Of a DNA stretch of 64,000 nt, positions 47,658-56,900 are shown piece after piece. A program made the position numbers and the translations under genes. Each line of letters opens with the position of its first letter. Within the stretch, counting starts at the first letter, position 1. Source of the DNA: Limosilactobacillus sp. WILCCON 0051 (GTDB lineage Bacteria > Bacillota > Bacilli > Lactobacillales > Lactobacillaceae). The stretch lies in NCBI RefSeq assembly GCF_039955095.1, contig NZ_CP154878.1, forward strand, positions 992,001 to 1,056,000, in the 5' to 3' direction. The notes beneath the pieces were generated by a model that made no database searches, had not been told where the DNA came from, and saw only the letters and a list, made by a program, of their open reading frames with translations.

Positions 47658-48230
47658 TTGAAGAAAAACGAAATAGTGCTCTGGGCAGTGGCGATTCTTT
47701 GTGCCGTCTTGGTGGTAGTCAGCATTCCTGATACTACCAAGCTAAAGACGGTTAACGCGCAGATTCGGCAGACGCAGCTGAAAAAGAAGGCCGTGGCCAC
47801 GCAGGCAGTGATGAATTCACCGTATTCAAACGAATTTGATTTAAAAAGTGCCGAACAGCATGCCGAAACAACGCTGAAAGGCGCAATTGCCAAGGAACTT
47901 GGAGACCTGCACTCCAAAAAAGATTATCAAGCTAATAAAAAACAGCTGCAAGCCGCACTTGGCAAACAGCTGACAACGGAACTGATCAATCTAAACGAGG
48001 ATCCCAACACGAAAAAATGGGTAATTACTAAAAACGATGCCACAATGGTTGCATTCGGCAATGCCGACAATGTCAACAAGGTTCCAGTCTATGTAACAAC
48101 AGAGTTTGAGCAGCAGGGCGGGACGAAAAAGCTCTATCTGATCACCTTAAACTATGATCTGGAAAATCTGAGCGTCAACTCATATCAGATTCACGTCATT
48201 ACCAGCAGCAAAACGAATGGAGGCAATTAG
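47658..48230 (+). CDS. VirB8-like single-span protein
   Basis: A 190-aa protein with an N-terminal membrane helix (6-24) and an outside domain of helices then beta strands (VPVYVTTEFEQQGGTKKLYL), the order found in NTF2-like VirB8/TcpC domains. TTG start. Identity as VirB8 is inferred from topology and position. Confidence 0.5.
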   Translation: MKKNEIVLWAVAILCAVLVVVSIPDTTKLKTVNAQIRQTQLKKKAVATQAVMNSPYSNEFDLKSAEQHAETTLKGAIAKELGDLHSKKDYQANKKQLQAALGKQLTTELINLNEDPNTKKWVITKNDATMVAFGNADNVNKVPVYVTTEFEQQGGTKKLYLITLNYDLENLSVNSYQIHVITSSKTNGGN

Positions 48231-48231
48231 T

Positions 48232-48885
48232 ATGGAACAAAATAAGAAATCCACACTGGCTGCCGTGCTGGTGATCTTTATCAGTCTAGTCTTGCTGGGA
48301 ATCTTTAAGTATCAGCAGAACGCTTATGATCAAAAGCTTCAGAAAGCGCAGACGGAGTTGGCAACGGAACAAAAGGCGCTTAAACAGGCGAAGAAGCAGG
48401 AACAGCGAAAGCTTCAAGAAAAAGCGGCTACCGGTACAGCGGCGCAACAGGATTCTGCCAAGCAGGCCAAAGCGGAAAATGAAGCCAGCACGCAGGCGGC
48501 CAAACTGTTTAAGATCTTATTTACCTACAGCTCGCAAGCAGACTGGGCTGCACGCAGCGCTCAGGCTAAATCGCTGGTGACGGATACGATCCTAAACGAC
48601 AAGACCTATTTCAATGACGGAAAGGACAACACGGGCAACAGCATCATTGACACGATGAAGCTGCAGTCCAGCTTTATCAGCGCCGATACGCGCGTCAGCC
48701 TGATCAATGAAGAGGCCAATACGGTTGACTGTGTTTCAGTCGTTAAATATGCCGCACAATACGGCTCAGAGCGTTCTGCAACGACTACCGTTGTCTATAC
48801 CAGCACGTATGATTTGAACCAACAGAAGTTTACGAAACTGCAAAAGCTTGGCACTACGATGGTTGACGCGACGACGGATCAATAG
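48232..48885 (+). CDS. Membrane-anchored coiled-coil protein of the T4SS operon
   Basis: A 217-aa protein: N-terminal membrane helix (10-30), coiled coil (about 33-90, QKLQKAQTELATEQKALKQA), then a small outside domain with NTF2-like character (SRVSLINEEANTVDCVSVVKY type). Likely a second VirB8/TcpC-like component. ATG 48232 after GGAGGC, directly behind the preceding stop. Confidence 0.5.
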   Translation: MEQNKKSTLAAVLVIFISLVLLGIFKYQQNAYDQKLQKAQTELATEQKALKQAKKQEQRKLQEKAATGTAAQQDSAKQAKAENEASTQAAKLFKILFTYSSQADWAARSAQAKSLVTDTILNDKTYFNDGKDNTGNSIIDTMKLQSSFISADTRVSLINEEANTVDCVSVVKYAAQYGSERSATTTVVYTSTYDLNQQKFTKLQKLGTTMVDATTDQ

Positions 48886-48902
48886 AAAAGAGGAATTGAT
48901 TG

Positions 48903-49061
48903 ATGATCAACAAACAATTGACGCAGGTGCAGAAGGCCGATTCGGCTGTTTACGAAACGCCTTCCTGGCTGGGCCGGCATATTTTCGGACTGCTGCTGGC
49001 GGCAACGGTCGCCACCTTCGCAGGGACAATCACGGCTTGGGCACTGGGGGCGTTTAATTGA
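48903..49061 (+). CDS. Small 52-aa membrane protein
   Basis: One hydrophobic helix (about residues 27-50) behind a polar N terminus. AGAGG lies upstream and its stop overlaps the next ATG (TGATG), so it is coupled to the protease gene. Function unknown; a lipid-embedded partner or substrate of the protease is possible. Confidence 0.6.
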   Translation: MINKQLTQVQKADSAVYETPSWLGRHIFGLLLAATVATFAGTITAWALGAFN

Positions 49062-49705
49062 TGACGGAAGATACGACGCAACGAACGGACTGGACGATTG
49101 TTATCAGCTATTATCTGATCTGGCTTGGCTCGTCCCTGCTTGCCGGCAAGACTTCTTATCTCAGTTCCTACGCAATGGCCGGGCTGGATACGGTCATGCT
49201 GATCGCCATATTTTGGCGCTCTAAGGAGCTCAAACGGCCAATTGATATAAATCTCCTTAAAGGTATTGGCTGGGGCTTAATCGCGTGGGGAGCCGTCCTG
49301 CTGGCCATGCTGGGAATCAAGGCATTGACTAATAATACAGTTGGCAGCAGCAATACCGGCCTCATACTTCATATGATGCGCAAACAATGGCTGTATACTA
49401 TCTATATCGTGATCGTGGCGCCATTGCTGGAAGAAATTGTGTTTCGGCAGTGTCTTTACCGACGGATTGATACCTGGATGACCAAACACTGGCCTGGCAT
49501 GCTGCCTAAGGCCCAATTCATCGCAGCAGCATTGGTCGTGGCACTGTTCTTTGCCGCCATGCACGGGGACACGTCGCTATGGGAATACGTGCTGATCAGT
49601 TTGGTGCTGCAAGGATTATATCAGCGATATGGCGATTTACGCGTCAGCATGGCCGCGCATCTGGTGTTCAACTTAACGACTCTGATTGTTCTGACTTGTT
49701 TATAA
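49061..49705 (+). CDS. CPBP-family intramembrane metalloprotease
   Basis: A 214-aa polytopic protein with the three CPBP motifs: EEIVFRQ (EExxxR), FAAMHGD (FxxxH) and HLVFN (HxxxN type). These CAAX-like proteases are common in lactobacilli beside bacteriocin or transfer genes, often in self-immunity or peptide maturation. Here it is the last gene of the transfer operon; an entry-exclusion or envelope role is speculative. Confidence 0.85.
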   Translation: MTEDTTQRTDWTIVISYYLIWLGSSLLAGKTSYLSSYAMAGLDTVMLIAIFWRSKELKRPIDINLLKGIGWGLIAWGAVLLAMLGIKALTNNTVGSSNTGLILHMMRKQWLYTIYIVIVAPLLEEIVFRQCLYRRIDTWMTKHWPGMLPKAQFIAAALVVALFFAAMHGDTSLWEYVLISLVLQGLYQRYGDLRVSMAAHLVFNLTTLIVLTCL

Positions 49706-49707
49706 AA

Positions 49708-49748
49708 AAACAGCGTTATACCGGGAAATTCCTGATATAACGCTGCTT
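49708..49748. terminator. Terminator closing the T4SS operon
   Basis: CAGCGTTATA / TATAACGCTG stem with A and T tracts on either side; also serves the convergent fic gene. Confidence 0.8.
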
Positions 49749-50372
49749 TTATCTTTTGTGTGATTGTTTCTTTTTTTGATTATATAGATACTGAAATGCG
49801 ATATCTTTAGTACGAGTATTTTTTAAAGACAGCAGTTTGGAAATTTTTCCAACATCTGCATCGTTCAATGCTTCAATCATTTCATCATTATGCCTTGGAT
49901 AACAAATAATTTGTTGATGATTTGCGGCAAATGATTGAACGAAAAGCTTTGTTGACCGGCCATTACCTTCCCTAAAAGGGTGAATATAATTGAGTTCATC
50001 AAGAATAACTGCATATTGCTCCGCAGATAATGTTTTAATTTTACTAGCATTTACTAATAAATTATCAATATTCTGGATTGCGTAGCCAAAACGATCTGGT
50101 TCAAGAAATGTGTAGCCGTTTTTAGATAAATTATAGTTCCTAACAGTTCCAGCCCATTCATAAATATTTTGAAAAAGAAATTTATGAATTTTAATTAGAT
50201 TGGCAAATGTTTTGGGATAAGGGCGAGGCTTTCTCTGTAGATAAAACAATTCATGTTTAGCAACCTCTTTGTATTCATAATCTTTTAATGCTTCAGCATC
50301 TAAGATATTGAGTTTGTTTCTTAGAGTTCCGTTGGGGTATAGAAAAAATTTTTCTAATTCATTATCGTTCAT
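49749..50372 (-). CDS. fic: Fic/Doc-family toxin with intact active site
   Basis: A 207-aa protein with the canonical motif IHPFREGNGRSTKLF (catalytic His, phosphate-binding loop) and a preceding flap region. Such enzymes AMPylate or otherwise modify target proteins. It overlaps the upstream HTH gene by 4 bp (ATGA), the usual layout of a toxin-antitoxin pair. A+T content is clearly higher than the transfer genes, so it is probably recent cargo. Confidence 0.88.
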   Translation of the reverse strand: MNDNELEKFFLYPNGTLRNKLNILDAEALKDYEYKEVAKHELFYLQRKPRPYPKTFANLIKIHKFLFQNIYEWAGTVRNYNLSKNGYTFLEPDRFGYAIQNIDNLLVNASKIKTLSAEQYAVILDELNYIHPFREGNGRSTKLFVQSFAANHQQIICYPRHNDEMIEALNDADVGKISKLLSLKNTRTKDIAFQYLYNQKKKQSHKR

Positions 50373-50809
50373 TGATCATTACCAAATATTTCCTGATATT
50401 CCTTTTCAAGCTTAGGATCCGGATGTTCTGCACTATCTACTAAGAATAGTATGTCTTCAGTTGTTGGCTCCCAGCCTTCCAAAACGTTGTTTTGTACAAC
50501 AAATCTAATATTTTGGTATAGCTCTAAATCATTGATTTTAACACCTTGGATGGTTTGATATTGGTCATTAATTTCTAGAGAATATTGACTTTTTTGCAAT
50601 CTATCTAACAATTTACCTGGACTTTGATGTAGAACTTCTGCGATTGCATTTAGTATACGGATAGACCAGCTTGAGACGGGCTTTTTAATTGCTTGATTAA
50701 TGGTTGCTAAGCTAATACCACTTGCTCTAGCTACATCACTTTGAGTAAGGTTATTTTTTTGTAAAATTTCTTGAATCGTTTCCAAAATGATCACGTCTTT
50801 CTGTTTCAA
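50369..50809 (-). CDS. HTH antitoxin/regulator of the fic gene
   Basis: A 146-aa protein with an XRE-type HTH (LTQSDVARASGISLATINQA, residues 17-36) and a C-terminal acidic helix (EHPDPKLEKEYQEIFG) that could bind Fic. I do not see the classic (S/T)xxxE(G/N) inhibitory helix, so inhibition may work differently. First gene of the pair, likely autoregulated. Confidence 0.75.
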   Translation of the reverse strand: MKQKDVIILETIQEILQKNNLTQSDVARASGISLATINQAIKKPVSSWSIRILNAIAEVLHQSPGKLLDRLQKSQYSLEINDQYQTIQGVKINDLELYQNIRFVVQNNVLEGWEPTTEDILFLVDSAEHPDPKLEKEYQEIFGNDQ

Positions 50810-50850
50810 ATATCATATTTGTATAAATTATATCATATAAAAGATAAAAA

Positions 50851-51058
50851 GAAAAAGGCCAGCACTTGGCTGACCTAACCACAAGAAACGTGGTACTCGA
50901 TTAATGGAACCCTTAGTACCATTAGTAAAAGCAAAGGTGAAAGTTTGCGCCGTATTCAGGTTATCGCCCACGCCTGTTACCACTTGCGGACCCCGGGGCA
51001 GCCGGCTACCCGATCAAGTCTCTTCTTGATCCTCTAATTTAGTCGCCTTCTATTGAGT
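50851..51058 (-). ncRNA. Candidate structured RNA A
   Basis: An extended -10 (TGTTAGAAT, minus strand, plus-strand 51065-51073) starts about 208 nt ending in a terminator GGTCAGC / GCTGGCC with T run (50852-50875). The 5' half has hairpins GATCAAG / CTTGATC and GGGTAG-CCGG-CTGCCC and matches RNA B; the 3' half differs. A further stem ACCAC / GTGGT precedes the terminator. No Rfam family is recognised by eye. Confidence 0.6.
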
Positions 51059-51087
51059 AACTGTATTCTAACATGTTACAAACAAAA

Positions 51088-51270
51088 GAAAAAGCCTGCG
51101 AATTAATCGTAGGCTTTTGTTCTGCTCATTGAGTCGTGGAACAGAGAGGACGAGAGTATACGCCGTATTCAGGTTACGCCTGCTCATGTTTCCAATACGC
51201 AGACCCCGGGGCAGCCGGCTACCCGATCAAGTCTCCTTGATCCTTTAATTTGCAGGTCCTTCTTCTTTAC
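51088..51270 (-). ncRNA. Candidate structured RNA B, paralogue of RNA A
   Basis: Same extended -10 TGTTAGAAT (51277-51285), same 5' hairpins and conserved GTAACCTGAATACGGCG, with a different 3' part and its own terminator (AAGCCTACG / CGCAGGCTT). The two genes lie in tandem on the minus strand, 30 bp apart. Confidence 0.6.
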
Positions 51271-51315
51271 TGATTAATTCTAACACAATGAGTTTTAGCA
51301 TGCCAGACTGAATCT

Positions 51316-51343
51316 AACCTCGTTCCAACCTTGGAACGAGGTT
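51316..51343. repeat. 28-bp palindrome, copy P4
   Basis: Identical to P1/P2, 12 bp upstream of promoter F. Confidence 0.9.
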
Positions 51344-51355
51344 GATTTTTTTAGA

Positions 51356-51392
51356 TGGCGAAACTTGTCGACAACCAATTTTTATTTATAAA
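51356..51392 (+). promoter_or_regulatory. Element-type promoter F (noncoding leader)
   Basis: TGGCGAAAC directly followed by TTGTCG (51365-51370), 16 bp, TATAAA (51387-51392). Unlike the others it is followed by about 900 bp without a supported gene. Confidence 0.75.
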
Positions 51393-51397
51393 GAAGT

Positions 51398-52200
51398 CTG
51401 GAAGCTCAGCAGTCAAAAAACTTTCTTTAAAAATAATGACTCCGAAGCTTCCTGAATGTGTTGGGGGACCTGCGGGTGTCCGTGTGCAATTCGCATTCCT
51501 AACTGAATATTTACAGGCAAGAAGAGCAATCTTTTTCGATTGGCCATCGTTAATTGCCGCTCAGCAGCGACTCTGCGCCGTTAGCCACCCGAAGCGTCCG
51601 TGATTTCGAAGCACACACGGAGTGAAGTTTACCTAAAGAGCAAACAACACCCGGAGCAGGAATTGTAGTCAACAACAGGTATGCGACACCTTCTGCCACA
51701 GCAGGCGGTAAAAAAGTGGCTGGATGTCTCGGAAATGCAACAGACCATCCTTTAGATCAAACGCGTTTTTCATGGGTTATCGCGAAGTTTTGCTCGAAAT
51801 TGTAGTAGAGCAATCGTACGAATCAACTGTATGATCTGAAGGAGCAAGGGCGAGATGAGCTTAAACGGTTTGCCGAAATTTAAGTCTTAATTGCTTAATA
51901 TTGCTAAATATTAAGATGTTATTGAGAAGTAAAAAATAGGGGTGTAATGGTGTGCGCACTTTTTGCCGCAGATAGGCAAGGTGCGCAGGTACCCCAGGGG
52001 GTGGCTTGAGGTCAAGCCATAACGGGGAAGTTAAGTATAAGTGGGCTTAATGGCAGGCAAGCTGTAGAGGCTGCAGGGTGCTGATATTAAGGGACAAGGG
52101 AAATGCGCACTGAATAGCAAGCAGGCTAGATAGCTGGATAGAGCTGCTAGAGAGTAAACAAGAGACCTCGCGCCAGAGACGACGCGGGCTATTATCAGAT
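51398..52200 (+). ncRNA. Candidate large noncoding RNA or long 5' leader
   Basis: Downstream of promoter F there are about 800 nt without a plausible gene; the one 82-codon ORF (51355) overlaps the promoter and has no RBS. Many local stems exist, such as TTGCTC / GAGCAA (51793-51816) and the G-rich block 51950-52040. It could be a large structured RNA of the kind found in lactobacillus phages and plasmids, for example ROOL-like, or a leader of parM. No family identified by eye. Confidence 0.4.
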
Positions 52201-52213
52201 TTAAATATGTATA

Positions 52214-52295
52214 ATATTATTTTATATATCTTTTATTTGAAAATACCCTTGTAATTAAAACTAGTCGTATATATAATAGATATATAAAATAATAT
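52214..52295. promoter_or_regulatory. 18-bp perfect inverted repeat upstream of parM (operator or centromere)
   Basis: ATATTATTTTATATATCT at 52214-52231 and its exact reverse complement at 52278-52295 surround a very A/T-rich 46-bp centre just before parM. Such a site fits ParR binding (parC) and autoregulation. Confidence 0.6.
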
Positions 52296-52329
52296 AACAA
52301 ATATACGTTAACTATTTTGAGGTGATTTT

Positions 52330-53547
52330 ATGGAATATATTTTGAACGTAGCAAATGATTTAGGGTATGGCTCAATCAAAGCAACCTTAAATGATGAAAA
52401 GGTCAAGATGCCATCGGTGATTGCCAGCGAGAAGCCGCAGGATATTACGGAACCGGTATCGTTTGATGATCAAGAACAGCAAGCGGCCTACATGAAAGAC
52501 TTTATCAATAAGATGGACGTATCGGTTTCAAGCTCAGTCGTAACCAAGCAGGGTCGTTATTTGATTGGCCAGGCAGCGGTTAACAGCAATCTGCCATTGA
52601 CGGCCTTTGACGTTAACGATTTCGCCGGTAAGAGCGACGATGATCTGGCGATGGTCCTGACGCTAAGTCTGATTGCCGGCAAGCGGGTCAAGGACGCCTT
52701 CTTCAACAGCGAAGACCTCGGCGAGACGCTGAAGGTTACGGTCAACATGGCCACGGCACTGCCCGTTGCGGAAGGGAAGAATACCGGTGTGATTGACCGC
52801 TATAAGAATAAGTTTCTAGGCAAGACGCATACGGTAACGTTCCACAACTTCAAGGATCCAATCACGGTAGCCATCAAGTTCCGGTCGGTCTACGTAGCTT
52901 TGGAAGGCGAAGTAGCGCAGCTGTATATCAAGTACGCTGATAAAAAATTCAAGGAAACGCTGGTGGCCGACTTGAAAGCCAACTACGCCGATATGGCCGA
53001 AATTACGGCTGATGATATCGTCCAAACACAGAACGTGTTGGGAATCGATATCGGCGAGGGTACGACTGATCTGGTTATGCTTGTGAACAACCTGGTCAAC
53101 GCTAAGGCCTCTACGTCGCTGGCCAAAGGCTATGGCAACGTCCTGCAGCTGGCCAATGACGTTCTGCAGAAACAGCAGATGGGCTTGTTCGATAGCCGGG
53201 CTCAATTGCAGAAATATCTGGCCCAGCGCGTCAGTCCATTCGCACGCAAGCATCAGCAGCGCGTGCAGAAGGTCGTTTATGAACAATTGGATCCGTTCGC
53301 TGACGAGATTGTTACCGCAGTCTCAAAAACGATGCGGGCGGCTAACGCTCAAGCAGAACTGATCTATGTCTACGGTGGCGGCTCGATCCCAATGGCTACG
53401 CAGTCCAGTCTGCGAACCAAGCTGGCGGAGAAGCTGCGCCGCTTTACCGGTGGCGATGAGGTGCCGATTATCTGGATCGCGCCGGAATATGCTCAGTTTC
53501 TAAACGAAAAGGGCCTGGAACTGCTCTTGAGTGCAATTTCTGAATAG
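52330..53547 (+). CDS. parM: ParM/Alp-type actin-like segregation ATPase
   Basis: A 405-aa protein with the actin fold: phosphate-1 loop ANDLGYGSIKATL at the N terminus, phosphate-2 GIDIGEGTTDLVM near residue 238, and adenosine motif YVYGGGSIPM near 345. It would form filaments that move element copies apart when bound to ParR at a centromere. Presence on an integrating element suggests a plasmid-like circular stage. RBS GAGGTG. Confidence 0.85.
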   Translation: MEYILNVANDLGYGSIKATLNDEKVKMPSVIASEKPQDITEPVSFDDQEQQAAYMKDFINKMDVSVSSSVVTKQGRYLIGQAAVNSNLPLTAFDVNDFAGKSDDDLAMVLTLSLIAGKRVKDAFFNSEDLGETLKVTVNMATALPVAEGKNTGVIDRYKNKFLGKTHTVTFHNFKDPITVAIKFRSVYVALEGEVAQLYIKYADKKFKETLVADLKANYADMAEITADDIVQTQNVLGIDIGEGTTDLVMLVNNLVNAKASTSLAKGYGNVLQLANDVLQKQQMGLFDSRAQLQKYLAQRVSPFARKHQQRVQKVVYEQLDPFADEIVTAVSKTMRAANAQAELIYVYGGGSIPMATQSSLRTKLAEKLRRFTGGDEVPIIWIAPEYAQFLNEKGLELLLSAISE

Positions 53548-53558
53548 GTGGTGATTGA

Positions 53559-53930
53559 ATGGCTCGAAAAAACTATAGCTTCGGCTTTCCGGTCGGCTCA
53601 ACGGCCTATGAATGGCTAGAAGCGCAGGACAACAAAACCTTGTCGCTAAGCCTGGCAATCGATTTTCTCGTTCAAGTGTATGGCAAGGGCGATTTCATGC
53701 AGGTTGTGATGGGTGCCATGGCCAACAACGTGGCAGATCCGGCTGATCTGCTGGCAGAAAAGGTCAATCAGATGAACCAACAGCCGGATCCAAAGCAGTC
53801 GGCTTCAGAGAATGCTTCTGAAGAAACCACAACGCCGGTCAAAAAGTCACCGGAAGCTAAGACGCCCAGTGGACCAGTATCAGGCAAAAAGAAGATTGAC
53901 GTCAGCATGCTTTCCACGGAGCAGAACTAA
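53559..53930 (+). CDS. parR: ParR-like adaptor
   Basis: A 123-aa protein 11 bp after parM. The N-terminal 60 residues (KNYSFGFPVGSTAYEWLEAQ, then LSLSLAIDFLVQVYG) fit a ribbon-helix-helix DNA-binding domain; the rest is Pro/Ser/Lys-rich and ends KKKIDVSMLSTEQN, probably the ParM-binding tail. Assigned mostly by context. Confidence 0.65.
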   Translation: MARKNYSFGFPVGSTAYEWLEAQDNKTLSLSLAIDFLVQVYGKGDFMQVVMGAMANNVADPADLLAEKVNQMNQQPDPKQSASENASEETTTPVKKSPEAKTPSGPVSGKKKIDVSMLSTEQN

Positions 53931-53940
53931 GCAGAACAGT

Positions 53941-53968
53941 GGCAATCAGGAGACTGGTTGCCTTTTTT
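53941..53968 (+). terminator. Intrinsic terminator between parR and the Cas9 homologue
   Basis: GGCAATCA / TGGTTGCC stem (53941-53948, 53955-53962) and six T. Transcription of the Cas9 homologue from the par promoter must read through it. Confidence 0.75.
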
Positions 53969-53985
53969 AGAAAGAAGGTTTTTTA

Positions 53986-56900
53986 ATGACTACTAGCAAA
54001 GATTACAGTCTGGCATTAAGCATTGCATCAGATCGCATCGGCTATGCCGCAATCGACAATAACTTTAAGGTGATTCATCGTGACCGCAAGCGAGTTGTAG
54101 GCGTCAGCAAGTTCACACCGGGCGAGACGGCTGAAGAAACCCGGCTGAAACGCACCAGTCGCCGCAATACGGCACGGCGTCGGCGGCGAATCAGCTATCT
54201 AAACGATTTTTTCGCGCCGCACCTGGCAAAAGTCGATCCAGACTTTCTGCACCGCCTGAAGTACTCTTTCGTCAACAATGAAGGCCTGTTCAGCGAACCT
54301 AAGCTGACGGCTCAATATTTTCAAAAGTATCCTACGATCTACCACCTGCGCCAGGCGCTGATGACGGAGAAACGACAATTTGATCTGCGCTTGATTTATT
54401 TGGCCATTCATCATCTGGTCAAATACCGGGGGCATTTTCTAAGCGATCTGCCAATGGCTAGCTTTGCGGAAGATGACGCACTGGATCTCGATGTCTGCCT
54501 GCAGACGATCAACTCACTGCTGGCCGCGGATCCTGCCACGGCAATGATTGAGCTGAATGCTGATACCAAAACCGGTACGCAGCTGAAAACGCTGCTGCTC
54601 GATAAGCAAGCGAAAAAAGGGCAGCTTAAAAAAGCCGCAGTAGAGCTTTTGATCAACAGCAGTGAAAAAGGCAAGCTGCTCAAGCTGGAAAAACAGGCGG
54701 CCACCGCAGTCGTCAACGCCATTACCGGCGACGACTTCAGTATTGATCAGCTGTATCGGCCGGAAACGCCAACTGGCATCAAACTTAATTTCGGCTCCGA
54801 AACGTTTGATCAAGACGTACTTGAACTGGGCGATCTGCTTACGTCGGAACGGCAAGCAATTCTGCAGGTGCTGGAACGACTGTACAGCCGTTTAACCTTA
54901 GAACGACTCGTTCCGGACGGCAAAAGCATTTCGCAGGCTAAGATTGAAGCCTACGATCGCTATGATCAGCAGCTGCACGTACTGAAACGCTTCTGGCTGG
55001 ACGCTGATCTGAAAGACTATCGAATCCTAAAGGACGCCTATGACCGCTATGCCGGCAAGAAGCGCAATGCTAGACCAGACAAGAACCTGACGCGCGAACA
55101 GTTCAATGATGTGGTCAAAAAGGTCTTAAAACAGCAACGCTATCAAGCAGTTCCGGCAGCTCAGCAGCTGCTTGCTTGGATTGATGCCGATAATTTTCTG
55201 GTTAAGCAGCGGATTCGGGAAAACAGCGCCATTCCGCACCAACTGATTCAGCATGAGCTGGACCTGATTATTAACAATCAGTGGCAGTACTATCCATTTC
55301 TGGCAGAGCCGAATCCGGTTGAAGAACGACGTGACGAAGCGCCTTACAAGCTGGATGAGCTGATTGCCTTTCGGATTCCTTACTACATTGGTCCTTTGAC
55401 GGAAGCAGGGCAGAACCGCTTTGCTTGGATGATCCGCAAGCCAGACGAAAACGGCACGATTAATCAGCAGGAAATTACGCCATGGAATTTCACGCAAATG
55501 GTTGATCAGGCCGCGTCCGCCAATGCGTTTATCCGCAATATGACGGCGCATGATACCTATCTGCTGGCCGAAGACGTACTTCCTAAAGCCAGTCTGCTGT
55601 ATCAGCGCTTTAAGGTCTTAGATGAGCTGAATACGATTCGAATCAACGGCCAGCAACGGTTAACCGTCGCGCAGAAGCAAAGCATCTATCGTGATTTGTT
55701 CATGCAGACCAAGACGGTTACTGTAAAAAGACTGGCCCGATATATGGTCGATCAAAAGTGGTTCAAGGGAACTGACGCTGATAATCGAACCAGTCTACCG
55801 ACAATCAGCGGTCTAACTGATCCAAAACGGTTTGTCAGTTCTTTAAGCAGCTATTTAGACCTGCGGCGAATCTTAGGCAGTCAGGCAGACAAGCCGAAGC
55901 ATTATCGTGATCTGGAGCGGATCATCGAGTGGTCAACCGTTTTCCCCAGCGGTCATATCTACAAGGAAAAGCTGAATGAGCTGCACTGGCTGGGCGTTAT
56001 GGAGCGCAGTCAGCTGGCGGGCCTGCACTATGCCGGCTGGGGACGGCTTTCGAACCGACTGCTGACCAAGCTGTATGACAACGAAGGACGATCGATCATG
56101 GATCTACTCTGGCAGACCAATCAAAACTTCATGCAGATCATTTCCAAACGGGTTTTCCAAGCACAGCTGCAGGCAGAAAACGCGGCCTATCTGAGCAATG
56201 ATACGCTGGATAGCGTGCTGGACCGGGCCTATCTTTCGCCAGTCAATAAAAAGGCGATTCGTCAGGCACTCTATGTCATTAACGATGTGCAGAAATTTAT
56301 GGGGTCTGCGCCCAAAACCATCAGCATTAATTTTGTCCGTCAGCAGCAGCCGTCAACTGCTTCAAATGAGCGCAAAAAGAAGCTCCAGAAGCTTTACGAT
56401 GCCTTGCCAGGGGAATTTGTCAAACAGCACAAAGAACGCTGTCAGAAGCTTAAAATGGCGCTTAAACAAACGAAGACGATTGATGATCGCTTGTATCTGT
56501 ATTTCCAACAGTTCGGTACGGATCTCTATACTGGTGGAAGCTTAAATCAAGACGATCTTGATCTTTATGCGGTCTCACCGATTCTGCCTATGAATCTGAC
56601 CAACGATGACTCAATGAACAATAAGGTGCTGACGGCTCGGAAAGTTGCTGCTGCAGATTGGACGACGGTCCGTACTAAACGCCGGCAGCTTTGGGACGAT
56701 CTGGCACGGGCGGGACTGCTGCCGGTCTACAAGAAAAACCGCCTGCTGCAGGATCCGCAGCATTTAAGCGATGTTGAACGGCTGCACTTACTGAATCGCG
56801 CGCTGAATGAAAAATCTACGGTGGCCAGATTTACGGCAGCACTTTTGACCGATCGCTATCCGCAGGTTGAGGTCATCGAAGTACGGCAAGCAATGATCAA

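Noticed and set aside
50851..51270. Fst-type type I toxin gene in the RNA A/B region
   Set aside because: Short frames here lack the hydrophobic Fst core and a ribosome-binding site; the sequence is better explained as noncoding.
51355..51603. 82-codon ORF downstream of promoter F
   Set aside because: It starts inside the promoter (upstream of the -10), has no ribosome-binding site and no recognisable protein character.
51950..52040. Group II intron 5' end
   Set aside because: A GTGCGC start-like string and G-rich stems occur, but there is no intron-encoded reverse transcriptase and no domain V hairpin.
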